Assembly (NCBI GenBank): GCA_946887105.1
Contig: CAMPKJ010000004.1
Span: forward strand, 1-56,883
Source of the DNA: an uncultured Acidobacteriota bacterium
GTDB taxonomy: Bacteria; Acidobacteriota; Thermoanaerobaculia; Gp7-AA8
Direction of reading: 5' to 3'
Length of the DNA: 56,883 nucleotides
Position 1 is the first letter of the stretch, and each line of letters opens with the position of its first letter. A program made the position numbers and the translations under genes. The notes beneath the pieces are model-generated. The model searched no databases. It saw only the letters and a list, made by a program, of their open reading frames with translations, and was not told the origin of the DNA. Of this stretch, positions 25,081 through 33,238 are shown in pieces.

Positions 25081-26157
25081 TTACCGGAACAGCACCGGAA
25101 TCGTGATCAGCTGCGTCGAGCCTTCGCTCGTCGCCTTCAGTACGATCTCACCGGTGCTGGTGGCGGTCTCGCCGCCGCTGGCGATCACGACCAGCGTGCC
25201 GTTCGCGTTGAGGAGCTTCACGTAAACCGGTGCGGAGACGACTTCCAGCGTCACCGCTTCGTCGAACTCGCCCTTCGCCACGACCTGGAAGTAGTTCGGG
25301 AAGAGCGACCGGAAGATCTGCACGGGCGCGTCGAGGACGCCGTCGCCGTTCTGGTCGGCGATGTCGATCGAGCCGTTCTCGTCGAGATCGACGCCGGTGA
25401 ACTGAATCAGGATGTCTTCGCGGACGCGGTTGCCGGGGACGAACGACGGATCGCCGGTGGCGTTGATGATGCTGCCGTAGAAGATCGCGCGGCCGCTGGT
25501 GACGAATGCCTGAACGGTGTCGAGGTCCTGCGGCGTCACGCCGAGGAGCGACTGGATGCCGCTGTTGTACTGCGCGTGCGTGCCGGCGGCGTAGGTCACG
25601 GTCTTCGTTCCGGCGGAGGTGCCGTTGCCGCGCACGACCTGCCACTCGATGGTCGCGGCTTCGGTGACGTAGACGCCGAAGTTGAAGCGGTTCCCTTCGA
25701 GTGACGTCGGGCCCGGAAGCGCGGCGATGTCACCGGCGTGGAGCGCGCTGTTCACGTCGACGGACGGGATGTCCTGCCCGAACTCGCCCGTCGGCGAGAC
25801 GTTGAACGTGCGCGAGGTGAAGGCGAGGCTTCTGGCGTCGCGATCGCTCGCCTCGATCACCAGAGCGCCGGTGCCGTTGTCGAGGTTGAAGGTCGTCTTC
25901 ACGATGTCCGCGATCGACTGCGTCTGGCCGGCGCCGATCGAGACCGCGGTGGACGTGAAGACGTCCGTGCCGCGATGGAACGAGAGCGCGATCGTGGCTG
26001 CGCGCGGTGCGGCGTTGTGGATGGTCAGCTCGCTCTGCCACTGGCTGGAGTTGGCGCCCGCGCCGGTGCCGGCGGCGGGGATGACGATGGTGGCGGCGGA
26101 TGCGGAGAAGGGGAGCGCCGCGACGGCCGCGGCTGCGATCAGATTCCTGAACTTCAT
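25081..26157 (-). CDS. Secreted hypothetical protein with calcium-loop-like segment
   Basis: 358 residues with a Sec signal peptide (MKFRNLIAAAAVAALPFSASA). The mature part is beta-rich: WQSELTIHNAAPRAATIALSFHRG and FGVYVTEAATIEWQVVRG resemble immunoglobulin-like or 'secreted repeat' proteins common in these genomes. Near residue 275, DLDENGSIDIADQNGDGVLD is a double EF-hand/dockerin-type calcium loop. AGGAGG lies 7 bases before the ATG, the best ribosome site in this part of the window. I do not recognise a named family; extracellular or surface location is inferred. Confidence 0.72.
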   Translation of the reverse strand: MKFRNLIAAAAVAALPFSASAATIVIPAAGTGAGANSSQWQSELTIHNAAPRAATIALSFHRGTDVFTSTAVSIGAGQTQSIADIVKTTFNLDNGTGALVIEASDRDARSLAFTSRTFNVSPTGEFGQDIPSVDVNSALHAGDIAALPGPTSLEGNRFNFGVYVTEAATIEWQVVRGNGTSAGTKTVTYAAGTHAQYNSGIQSLLGVTPQDLDTVQAFVTSGRAIFYGSIINATGDPSFVPGNRVREDILIQFTGVDLDENGSIDIADQNGDGVLDAPVQIFRSLFPNYFQVVAKGEFDEAVTLEVVSAPVYVKLLNANGTLVVIASGGETATSTGEIVLKATSEGSTQLITIPVLFR

Positions 26158-26193
26158 GTGTTGCCTCCTATGGCTACTGCGTTTTGTTGCCCG

Positions 26194-26249
26194 GAGATAC
26201 GGAGGCTGGCATGAAATTGTCCAACGAAAAATAAATACGATTATTGGAC
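26194..26249 (-). promoter_or_regulatory. AT-rich promoter region of the secreted protein gene
   Basis: An AT-rich patch, rare in this GC-rich DNA. On the - strand TTGGAC (26224-26219) is followed after 18-19 bases by GTATCT/TATCTC (26200-26194). GTCCAA at 26219-26224 and TTGGAC at 26244-26249 form a 6-bp dyad around an A/T core, a possible operator. Confidence 0.3.
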
Positions 26250-26312
26250 GCGAAAAAGAAGATGCCGAGGCGGTAGTGATACGGCGAAGGCGCGTCGAGC
26301 GTCTAGTGCGGC

Positions 26313-26318
26313 TATGAT
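26313..26318 (+). promoter_or_regulatory. Candidate -10 (TATGAT) for the DegT-type aminotransferase
   Basis: TATGAT ends 10 bases before ATG 26329 and overlaps an upstream in-frame ATG at 26314, which is why I reject that upstream start. Confidence 0.35.
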
Positions 26319-26328
26319 TCGCGCCGCT

Positions 26329-27447
26329 ATGGCCATCCCGTTACTCGACCTCAAACAGCAGTACGCCGCCATCCGCGAGGAAGCCCTGCGCGTGACCGCG
26401 GAGATCTACGAATCGCAGCTGTTCATCCTCGGCAAACGCGTCGAGGACTTCGAGCGCGATTTCGCCGCCTACTGCCAGACCAGACACGCCGTCGGCGTGT
26501 CCTCCGGCACCGATGCGCTGCTCGAGGCGCTGATGGTGCTCGACGTCGGCGTGGGCGACGAAGTGATCGTGCCGGCGTACTCGTTCTTCGCCACCGCGGG
26601 CGTCGTCGCGCGCCTCGGCGCGGTGCCGGTGTTCGTCGACATCGATCTCGCCGACTACAACATCGACCCGGCATTGATCGAGGCGAAGATCACCCCGCGC
26701 ACGAAAGCGATCATGCCGGTGCACCTCTACGGACAGTGCGCGCCGATGGACGAGATCCTGGCCATCGCCAGCGCGCGTGGCATTCCCGTGATCGAAGACG
26801 CGGCGCAGGCGGTCGGCTCCGAATACGGCGGCCGCCGCGCCGGCACGCTCGGCACCATGGGTGGCTTCTCATTCTTCCCGTCGAAGAATCTCGGCGCGTT
26901 CGGCGATGCCGGTGCGATCACGACCAACGACGACGCGCTGGCGGTGAAGCTCGTCGACTACCGCGTCCACGGCATGCGTCCGAAGTACTTCCACCACGCC
27001 GTCGGCGGCAACTTCCGCATCGACGCGCTGCAGGCGGCCATGCTGCACATCAAGCTGCCGCTGCTGGAGTCGTGGCACGCGGGCCGGCGCCGCAACGCCG
27101 AGATCTACCGGCGCGAGCTCGCGGGTATCGGCGAGCGTCTGATCCTGCCGGAGGAACTGCCGGGACGGCGCCACATCTACAACCAGTACATCGTGCGCTT
27201 CCCGGAAGGACGCGCGACGCGCGATCGCGTGCTCGAACATCTGAAGAGCGTGTCCATCGGCTGCGAGGTCTACTATCCGCTCACGCTCGCGGAGCAGGAG
27301 TGCTTCAAGGACGTTCCAGGCGCGCGCGATTCGTATCCGAACGCCGAGACCGCCGCGGCGTCGACGCTGGCCATTCCGATCTTCCCCGAGCTGACCGAAG
27401 AGCAGATCGCGGAGGTGGTGCGGGAGATCCGAAGGGCGCTGGGTTGA
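26329..27447 (+). CDS. DegT/DnrJ/EryC1-type sugar aminotransferase
   Basis: 372 residues from ATG 26329. PLP fold type I sugar aminotransferase: SSGTDALLEAL, the Asp loop EDAAQAVGSEYGG, the catalytic Lys in FFPSKNLGAFGDAGAI, and the C-terminal NFRIDALQAAML and NQYIVRFP. Family members aminate keto-sugar nucleotides such as 3-keto or 4-keto hexoses for surface glycans. The specific substrate is not readable; close relatives include WlbC/WbpE-type 3-aminotransferases. Followed 7 bases later by the rhomboid gene. Confidence 0.92.
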   Translation: MAIPLLDLKQQYAAIREEALRVTAEIYESQLFILGKRVEDFERDFAAYCQTRHAVGVSSGTDALLEALMVLDVGVGDEVIVPAYSFFATAGVVARLGAVPVFVDIDLADYNIDPALIEAKITPRTKAIMPVHLYGQCAPMDEILAIASARGIPVIEDAAQAVGSEYGGRRAGTLGTMGGFSFFPSKNLGAFGDAGAITTNDDALAVKLVDYRVHGMRPKYFHHAVGGNFRIDALQAAMLHIKLPLLESWHAGRRRNAEIYRRELAGIGERLILPEELPGRRHIYNQYIVRFPEGRATRDRVLEHLKSVSIGCEVYYPLTLAEQECFKDVPGARDSYPNAETAAASTLAIPIFPELTEEQIAEVVREIRRALG

Positions 27448-27454
27448 GCGGGGC

Positions 27455-28147
27455 ATGATCCCGCTCCGCCACACGCTCGCCCCGAACCGGCTGCCGGCGG
27501 TGACCCGGGCGCTGGTGGCGGCGAACGCGATCGTGTTCATCGCGCAGCTGTTTCTCGGCGCGATGACGGAGCGGATCATCCTCACGTTTGGCTACATCCC
27601 GGCGCGTCTCGCGCAGCCGCAGGCGTTCCAGTACACGCTGTGGGAAGTGTCGATCACGCTGGCCACGTCGCTGTTCCTGCACGGAGGCTTCGTGCACCTG
27701 GCGGGGAACATGATCTACCTCTGGGTGTTCGGCGGCGCGATCGAGGACGTGATGGGGCACGCCCGCTACTTCCTCTTCTACGTCGCCTGCGGTGCGGCGG
27801 GGAGCCTCGCGCACACGCTGCTCTTTCCCGCCTCCACCATTCCGTCGATCGGCGCCTCGGGCAGCATCGCCGGACTGCTCGGAGCGTTCCTCGTGCTGCG
27901 GCCGCACGCGAAGATCATCACGCTCTTTCCGCTGGTGGTCTATTGGGCCATGGCGGAGATCCCGGCCATCATCTTCCTGCCGGTCTGGTTCGCGATGCAG
28001 TTCTTCAACGGCTTCCTGTCGCTCGAAGCGGCGCGCCGCGTTCAGGAAGTTGCCGGCATCGCCTGGTGGGCGCATGTCGGCGGCTTCCTGTTCGGTGCGA
28101 TGGTCGCGGTGGTGTGGCGCGTCGTCGCGAAACGAACGGCCGTCTAA
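27455..28147 (+). CDS. Rhomboid-family intramembrane serine protease
   Basis: 230 residues, six or more hydrophobic helices. The catalytic Ser135 lies in GASGSIAG and the partner His207 in WWAHVGGFLFG; LHGGFVHLAGNMIYLWVFG provides the conserved HxxxN loop near residues 76-85. It cleaves membrane proteins within the bilayer; the substrate is unknown. Likely cotranscribed with the aminotransferase. Its stop directly abuts the stop of the convergent Wzz-like gene with no spacer. Confidence 0.92.
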   Translation: MIPLRHTLAPNRLPAVTRALVAANAIVFIAQLFLGAMTERIILTFGYIPARLAQPQAFQYTLWEVSITLATSLFLHGGFVHLAGNMIYLWVFGGAIEDVMGHARYFLFYVACGAAGSLAHTLLFPASTIPSIGASGSIAGLLGAFLVLRPHAKIITLFPLVVYWAMAEIPAIIFLPVWFAMQFFNGFLSLEAARRVQEVAGIAWWAHVGGFLFGAMVAVVWRVVAKRTAV

Positions 28148-29740
28148 TCAGGCGGTCTGTTCCACCGCCCCCTCGGGCCGCACCAGCTCCTCGGCTTCGT
28201 CCTCCTCGCGCACGCGGTTGTGCAGGAGGCTGAGGAAGATCAGGAGAGGGAGAGCGAGGAACGCGGTCAGGACGCCGTAGATCGCGAGCTGCTTGACGCT
28301 CACTCCACGCACGACGCGCGTGGTGGGAACGCCGGTGCGCGCGATCAGCTCCGTCGACGGATTGAGGTTGCGTGAGAGATTGCGATAGATCTCGTGCATC
28401 TTCGTCACCAGCGCACGGACTTCTTCGCGCGTGGCCTGAATCTGCTGCTCGACCGCCTCGCGAGTGATGGCGTCGCCGCTGCCGCCGGCGCGGACCGTTG
28501 CCAGCACACTGCTGTGATAGGCGACCGCCTCCTGCAATGGCACCAGGCTCAGCGAGGCATCGCGATAGCGATCGGTGAGGTACTGGCGATAGTCGGCGTC
28601 TTTGGTGCTCGAGGTGAGCTGGATGAGCCGCTCCAGGAACGAGTCGCTGAGCTGCGGCATCACCGTCTCCGGCGCCGCCGCCGCACCCCCGGACGTCCCG
28701 GTCGCCGAAGGCAGAATCCCCTCGGGCGATGACTGTCCGGCCAGGTACAAGGTCAGCGCCTTGCGGTACGAGTCGACGATTCCCTGTTGTGCCTCGAACT
28801 GACGCTGGTCATACGAAAGCTGCGACTGGAGGAAGCGCAGGGTCTCGGCGCGATCGTCGAGACCGGCGGTGGCCGCGCGATTGAGGAGCGGCTCCAGGCG
28901 GAAGCGGATGATCTCGTCCAGACGGATGGCGATATCGCTGAGCGACATCGCGTCTTTTTCCGTTCGCGCCAGGTCGGCCGCCGGAAGGCTGCGGATCTGA
29001 CCGAGATTCTGACGGACGCGCAGCACTTTCGCACGCAGCATGTCCACGTTGATGACCGGATTGCTTCCGTCGATGTTCGTGCCGGAGACGACGTCCGGCG
29101 AGAGCACCGCGATGCGGTACTCGAGGACGTGCTGCTCGTTGGCGACGAAGTTCGCCCATTCGGTGAGCGTGTCGTCGAGGACCTTGCGCGCCACCACCTC
29201 GGGCATGTCCCGGCCGCGGTTCTTGCGCATGTAATGGAGCGCGTACTGGCCCTTGCTGATCGAGGCGAGCTTCCCTTCGTACTCGCGCTGGATGCGCTCG
29301 CGATCGATCGGGTTCAGCTTCGGATCGTTGAGGCGCGACTCGTAGTCGCGCGAGAGCGCTTCCAGCGCCCGGTTGAACTCGAGCACGACCATGGAGCGGG
29401 AAAAGTCGGCGAACTTGATGTAGCGGCCGAGGTCGTTCTGCTGAAAGACCTTGAGCAGGATCGGCGGCGAGACGATCTCGGCGGTCGAGAACTTGATGCC
29501 GTTCGGATATTCGCCGCGGTCGGCGCCTTTGAAATCGAGGCGGAAGGTCTGGGTGGTCACGTACTGCGCGGGCGAGAGCAGGTACGCGGCGGTGGCGATG
29601 ATGACGTACGCGACCATGACCGCTGCCATGCCGAGGGCGATGGCGGGCAGGTACTTTCTCAGCGTGTGGACGACGTGACTGATCGAAACGGGATGCTCGG
29701 ACCGATCGGGATTGGCGAAGTCTTGACGAGGCTCAGGCAT
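28148..29740 (-). CDS. Wzz/GumC-like polysaccharide chain-length protein
   Basis: 530 residues from ATG 29740. One transmembrane helix near residues 33-57 ([23 protein letters not shown]) and one near the C-terminus ([24 protein letters not shown]) enclose a long periplasmic region with heptad-type helices ([39 protein letters not shown]). That is the topology of polysaccharide co-polymerases, although the central domain is longer than in O-antigen Wzz and there is no cytoplasmic tyrosine-kinase domain. It probably controls polymer length or export. Divergent from the epimerase gene at 29839. Confidence 0.75.
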   Translation of the reverse strand: MPEPRQDFANPDRSEHPVSISHVVHTLRKYLPAIALGMAAVMVAYVIIATAAYLLSPAQYVTTQTFRLDFKGADRGEYPNGIKFSTAEIVSPPILLKVFQQNDLGRYIKFADFSRSMVVLEFNRALEALSRDYESRLNDPKLNPIDRERIQREYEGKLASISKGQYALHYMRKNRGRDMPEVVARKVLDDTLTEWANFVANEQHVLEYRIAVLSPDVVSGTNIDGSNPVINVDMLRAKVLRVRQNLGQIRSLPAADLARTEKDAMSLSDIAIRLDEIIRFRLEPLLNRAATAGLDDRAETLRFLQSQLSYDQRQFEAQQGIVDSYRKALTLYLAGQSSPEGILPSATGTSGGAAAAPETVMPQLSDSFLERLIQLTSSTKDADYRQYLTDRYRDASLSLVPLQEAVAYHSSVLATVRAGGSGDAITREAVEQQIQATREEVRALVTKMHEIYRNLSRNLNPSTELIARTGVPTTRVVRGVSVKQLAIYGVLTAFLALPLLIFLSLLHNRVREEDEAEELVRPEGAVEQTA

Positions 29741-29789
29741 ATCCGGAACAGGATGGCGATGCGGGCGCGGAACGTCAAGCGGCCTCGCG

Positions 29790-29818
29790 TTGCCACGGTC
29801 CGGCGATTCGTGTCTAAT
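29790..29818 (+). promoter_or_regulatory. Promoter of the epimerase-gmd operon
   Basis: TTGCCA (29790-29795) and TCTAAT (29813-29818) with a 17-base spacer, in the short gap between two divergent genes. The predicted start would leave a 5' leader of about 14 bases before ATG 29839. Confidence 0.55.
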
Positions 29819-29838
29819 GCGCGACCGGCGCAGGCGCA

Positions 29839-30861
29839 ATGAACGATTCGATGATCCTTCTCACCGGCGCGGCGGGTTTCATCGGGTACCACACGGCGCG
29901 CCGTCTCCTCGATCGCGGCGACCGCGTGGTCGGAGTCGACAACCTCAACGATTACTACGACGTGTCGCTGAAGGAAGCGCGGCTCGAAGGCCTGCGCGCG
30001 CATCCGAACTTCTCCTTCGAGCGCCTCGACGTCGCCGACCGCGCCGGGATGGCCGCGCTCTTCGCGCGCGTCCGGCCGACCGAGGTCGTCCATCTTGCGG
30101 CTCAGGCCGGCGTGCGGTACTCGCTCGAGAATCCGCACGCGTACACGGACAGCAACGTGACCGGTTTTCTGAACGTGCTGGAAGGCTGCCGCCATCAGAA
30201 GGAGAGCGTGCGCCATCTCGTGTTCGCGTCCTCGAGCTCCGTCTACGGCGCGAACAGCCGGCAGCCGTTCTCCGAGCACATGAACGTCGACCATCCGGTC
30301 TCGCTCTACGCCGCCACGAAAAAGGCGAACGAGCTGATGGCGCACACGTACGCGCATCTGTTCGGCCTCAGCGTCACCGGGCTGCGCTTCTTCACCGTGT
30401 ATGGCCCGTGGGGCCGGCCGGACATGGCGCTGTTCCGCTTCACGCGCGGGATTCTGGCCGGGACGCTGATTCCGGTGTTCAACTCCGGGCAGATGCTCCG
30501 CGACTTCACGTACGTCGACGACATCGTGGAAGGCGTCGTGCGCGTGGTCGGCACGCCGGCGACGAAGAATGCGGACTGGAACAGCGACGATCCCGATCCG
30601 GCCACGAGCAATGCGCCGTATCGCATCTACAACATCGGCAACAACACGCCGGTGCTGCTCCTCGACTGCATTGCCATCCTCGAGGAGTGTCTCGGCAAGC
30701 GCGCGGAGATGGAGTTTCTTCCGCTGCAGCCGGGCGACGTCACGTCCACCATGGCCGACGTGTCGGAGTTGGAACGCGCCGTCGGTTTTCGTCCGCGCAC
30801 GCCGCTGCGCGTTGGCATCTCGCGATTCGTGCAGTGGTATCGGGAGTTCTACCGGGTATGA
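29839..30861 (+). CDS. UDP-glucuronate 4-epimerase-like SDR
   Basis: 340 residues. Extended [20 protein letters not shown] nucleotide site, [18 protein letters not shown], catalytic Ser in SSSSVYG and YAATK. The stretch [22 protein letters not shown] and the [19 protein letters not shown] segment are characteristic of UDP-glucuronate 4-epimerases (CapI-like), which give UDP-galacturonate for surface glycans. Its stop overlaps the gmd start (ATGA). Confidence 0.9.
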   Translation: MNDSMILLTGAAGFIGYHTARRLLDRGDRVVGVDNLNDYYDVSLKEARLEGLRAHPNFSFERLDVADRAGMAALFARVRPTEVVHLAAQAGVRYSLENPHAYTDSNVTGFLNVLEGCRHQKESVRHLVFASSSSVYGANSRQPFSEHMNVDHPVSLYAATKKANELMAHTYAHLFGLSVTGLRFFTVYGPWGRPDMALFRFTRGILAGTLIPVFNSGQMLRDFTYVDDIVEGVVRVVGTPATKNADWNSDDPDPATSNAPYRIYNIGNNTPVLLLDCIAILEECLGKRAEMEFLPLQPGDVTSTMADVSELERAVGFRPRTPLRVGISRFVQWYREFYRV

Positions 30862-31922
30862 AACGAAAGAAGGCTTTGATCACCGGGATCACGGGGCAGG
30901 ATGGCTCGTATCTCGCCGAGTTGCTGCTGGAGAAGGGGTACGAGGTCCACGGCCTCATTCGCCGCTCGTCGACGTTCAACACGCAGCGCATCGACAACAT
31001 CTATCAGGATCCGCACGAGCCGGATCGCCGTCTGATCCTGCATTACGGCGATCTCAACGACGCCTCGTCGCTGAATCGCGTGTTGCGCATCGTCGATCCG
31101 GCGGAGATCTACAACCTCGGTGCACAGAGTCACGTGAAGGTGTCGTTCGATACGCCGGAGTACACAGGCGACGTGACCGGTCTCGGCGCGACGCGTCTGC
31201 TCGAGGCCATCCGCGAGCTGCAGATCCGGCCGCGGATCTATCAGGCATCCTCCTCGGAGATGTTCGGCAAGGTCGCCGAAGTTCCGCAGACCGAGAAGAC
31301 GCCGTTCTATCCGCGCAGTCCCTACGGCGTGGCGAAGTTGTACGCGTACTGGATCACGGTGAACTATCGCGAGGCGTATGGCCTCCACGCCGTCAACGGC
31401 ATTCTCTTCAATCACGAGTCACCGCGCCGCGGCGAGACCTTCGTGTCGCGCAAGATCACGCGCGCCGTGGGCAGGATCAAGCACGGTCTGCAGGACCGGC
31501 TCTACCTCGGCAATCTCGACGCGAAACGCGACTGGGGTTACGCGCGCGACTACGTCGAGGCCATGTGGCTGATGCTGCAGCACGACCAGCCGGAAGACTA
31601 CGTGATCGCCACCGGACAGACCCACAGCGTGCGCCGTTTCTGCGAGCTGGCGTTCTCGCGCGCGGGCATCGAGCTCGAATGGCGCGGCAGCGGCGAAGAC
31701 GAGAAGGGGATCGATCGCTCCACCGGAAACGTGCTGATCGAAATCGACCGGCGCCACCTCCGTCCCACCGAAGTGGAGCTGCTCCTCGGCGACGCGACGA
31801 AGGCGAAGGAGAAGCTCGGCTGGACACCCACCACCAGCTTCGAGCAGCTGGTCGAGATCATGGTCGATCACGACGTGGAACTGGCGGCCGACGAGGCGCA
31901 CCTCAAGCAGCGGACGCGATAG
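30858..31922 (+). CDS. gmd: GDP-mannose 4,6-dehydratase
   Basis: 354 residues. Starts [21 protein letters not shown], with [12 protein letters not shown], the [12 protein letters not shown] motif, catalytic Thr/Ser-Glu region ASSSEMFG and YxxxK as YGVAK, and [19 protein letters not shown]: the Gmd signature throughout. Makes GDP-4-keto-6-deoxymannose, the precursor of GDP-fucose, GDP-colitose, GDP-rhamnose and GDP-perosamine. The two genes on the opposite strand just after it can both use this product. Confidence 0.96.
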   Translation: MKRKKALITGITGQDGSYLAELLLEKGYEVHGLIRRSSTFNTQRIDNIYQDPHEPDRRLILHYGDLNDASSLNRVLRIVDPAEIYNLGAQSHVKVSFDTPEYTGDVTGLGATRLLEAIRELQIRPRIYQASSSEMFGKVAEVPQTEKTPFYPRSPYGVAKLYAYWITVNYREAYGLHAVNGILFNHESPRRGETFVSRKITRAVGRIKHGLQDRLYLGNLDAKRDWGYARDYVEAMWLMLQHDQPEDYVIATGQTHSVRRFCELAFSRAGIELEWRGSGEDEKGIDRSTGNVLIEIDRRHLRPTEVELLLGDATKAKEKLGWTPTTSFEQLVEIMVDHDVELAADEAHLKQRTR

Positions 31923-31932
31923 TTTTACCGAT

Positions 31933-32059
31933 GTGGCCTTCTCCCGCCGCAGTGGGAGAAGGTGCCCGAAGGGCGGATGAGGGTTCTCTCTTCGTCACAC
32001 CGAAGAACCCCTCATCCGCCTGCGGCACCTTCTCCCCTCTGCGGAGGGGAGAAGGCTAC
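31933..32059. repeat. Large inverted repeat between gmd and the ColD-like gene
   Basis: Imperfect inverted repeat with arms 31933-31987 and 32004-32059; each arm also contains its own hairpin (CTTCTCCC...GGGAGAAG). It fills the convergent gap and can terminate both transcripts. The form GGAGAAGGTGCC...GCGGATGAGGG resembles dispersed intergenic repeats known from many genomes; only one copy is in the window. Confidence 0.75.
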
Positions 32060-32062
32060 TGC

Positions 32063-33238
32063 TCAGAACTGACGCAGGCAGCTGGTCAGCGTTTCCAGAT
32101 CCACCTCGGTCAGCTCGGGATAGTTGCCGCAGTAGAAGCCGCAATCGTGCAGCTGGTCGGCGCCGGGGACGGCGTACTGCTTCTCGACGTACTTCGCGTA
32201 GAACGGCTGGCGCTGCATGTTGCCGGCGATGAGCGGGCGGATCTCGACGCCGGCGCCGGCGAACTGCGCGGCGTAGTGATCGCGCAGCTCGGGTGTGCGT
32301 GCGATCACCGGCAGCGCGAAGCTGGAGAGCACGGTCAGGTGATCGCGGCGCAGCGTGAGCAGGTCGGGATTCGCGGAGATCACCCCTTCCAGGCGCAGGT
32401 AGTTGTCCTGGCGCTGGCGGATGTTGGCGGTCAGATAGCGCATCTGCACCAGTCCGAGGAAGCCGGTGATCTCGGTCGGGCGCAGGTTGTAGCCGAGGTC
32501 GTAGAAGGTGTACTTCGCCTCGAACTCGTTCTTCACGTCGAAGCGTTTGCGCCACTTGAACTGCTGCGCGGAGGTGAGATTGCGATCCCACCCGTTCGCG
32601 CGCACGATGCGCAGCATCTCCGCGAACTCCGCGTCGTTCGTACAGGCCATGCCGCCTTCGATGGTCGACATGTGATGGGCGACGAAAAACGAGAAGCTGC
32701 TGGCGATGCCGAAGTTGCCGGTGCGGCCGCTGGGGAGCTCGGTGCCGAGGGACTCGCAGTTGTCCTCGATCAGGATGATGCCGCGCTCGTTGCAGATGTC
32801 GCGGATCACGTCGAGATCGCCGGCAAAGCCGAGGACGTTGGTGAGGAAGAGCGCGTCGAGCTCCACCTCCTCGAGCCGCTGCAGCAGGTTGTGCGACATC
32901 ACGTTCAGCGTGTTGGGATCGACGTCGAGCGCCACCGGCGTCATGCCGAGCTGAATGATGGGCATGGTGTTGGTCGACCAGGTGAGGCTGGAGAAGCCGA
33001 CCCGCGCGCCGGACTCGAGCCGGCCGAGGTTGCGGAGCGCCTGCAACATGGCCAGATTTGCGCTGCCGCCGCTGTTGAACAGCACCGCTTCCTGGCAACC
33101 CTGGAACTCGGCGAAGGTACGCTCGAACTCGAGGCACTTCATGTCCATGCTCAGGCGCCGCGCGTTCATGATGAACTCGGAGAGCTCGCGCTTGGTGGTC
33201 TGTTCCTCGAGGAACGCATTCTTCATCAACGGGATCAC
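32063..33238 (-). CDS. colD: ColD-like PLP-dependent sugar 3-dehydratase
   Basis: 391 residues, the length of ColD (GDP-4-keto-6-deoxymannose 3-dehydratase). DegT-superfamily fold with FNSGGSANLAMLQAL and PLP-ring Asp159 (LIEDNCESLGTE), but the PLP lysine position is His188 in FFVAHHMSTIEGG. Replacement of the lysine by His is the hallmark of the ColD/RfbH dehydratases, which remove the 3-hydroxyl instead of transaminating. RANGWDRNL and DLGYNLRPTEITGFLGL also fit ColD from memory. With gmd next to it, the substrate is probably GDP-4-keto-6-deoxymannose. Coupled by overlap to the fcl-like gene. A CDP-sugar dehydratase is the alternative. Confidence 0.82.
   Translation of the reverse strand: MIPLMKNAFLEEQTTKRELSEFIMNARRLSMDMKCLEFERTFAEFQGCQEAVLFNSGGSANLAMLQALRNLGRLESGARVGFSSLTWSTNTMPIIQLGMTPVALDVDPNTLNVMSHNLLQRLEEVELDALFLTNVLGFAGDLDVIRDICNERGIILIEDNCESLGTELPSGRTGNFGIASSFSFFVAHHMSTIEGGMACTNDAEFAEMLRIVRANGWDRNLTSAQQFKWRKRFDVKNEFEAKYTFYDLGYNLRPTEITGFLGLVQMRYLTANIRQRQDNYLRLEGVISANPDLLTLRRDHLTVLSSFALPVIARTPELRDHYAAQFAGAGVEIRPLIAGNMQRQPFYAKYVEKQYAVPGADQLHDCGFYCGNYPELTEVDLETLTSCLRQF

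Noticed and set aside
32063..33238. Calling this protein an ordinary DegT aminotransferase
   Set aside because: The PLP lysine is missing (His188), unlike the aminotransferase at 26329 which keeps FFPSKN; the ColD/RfbH dehydratase type fits better.
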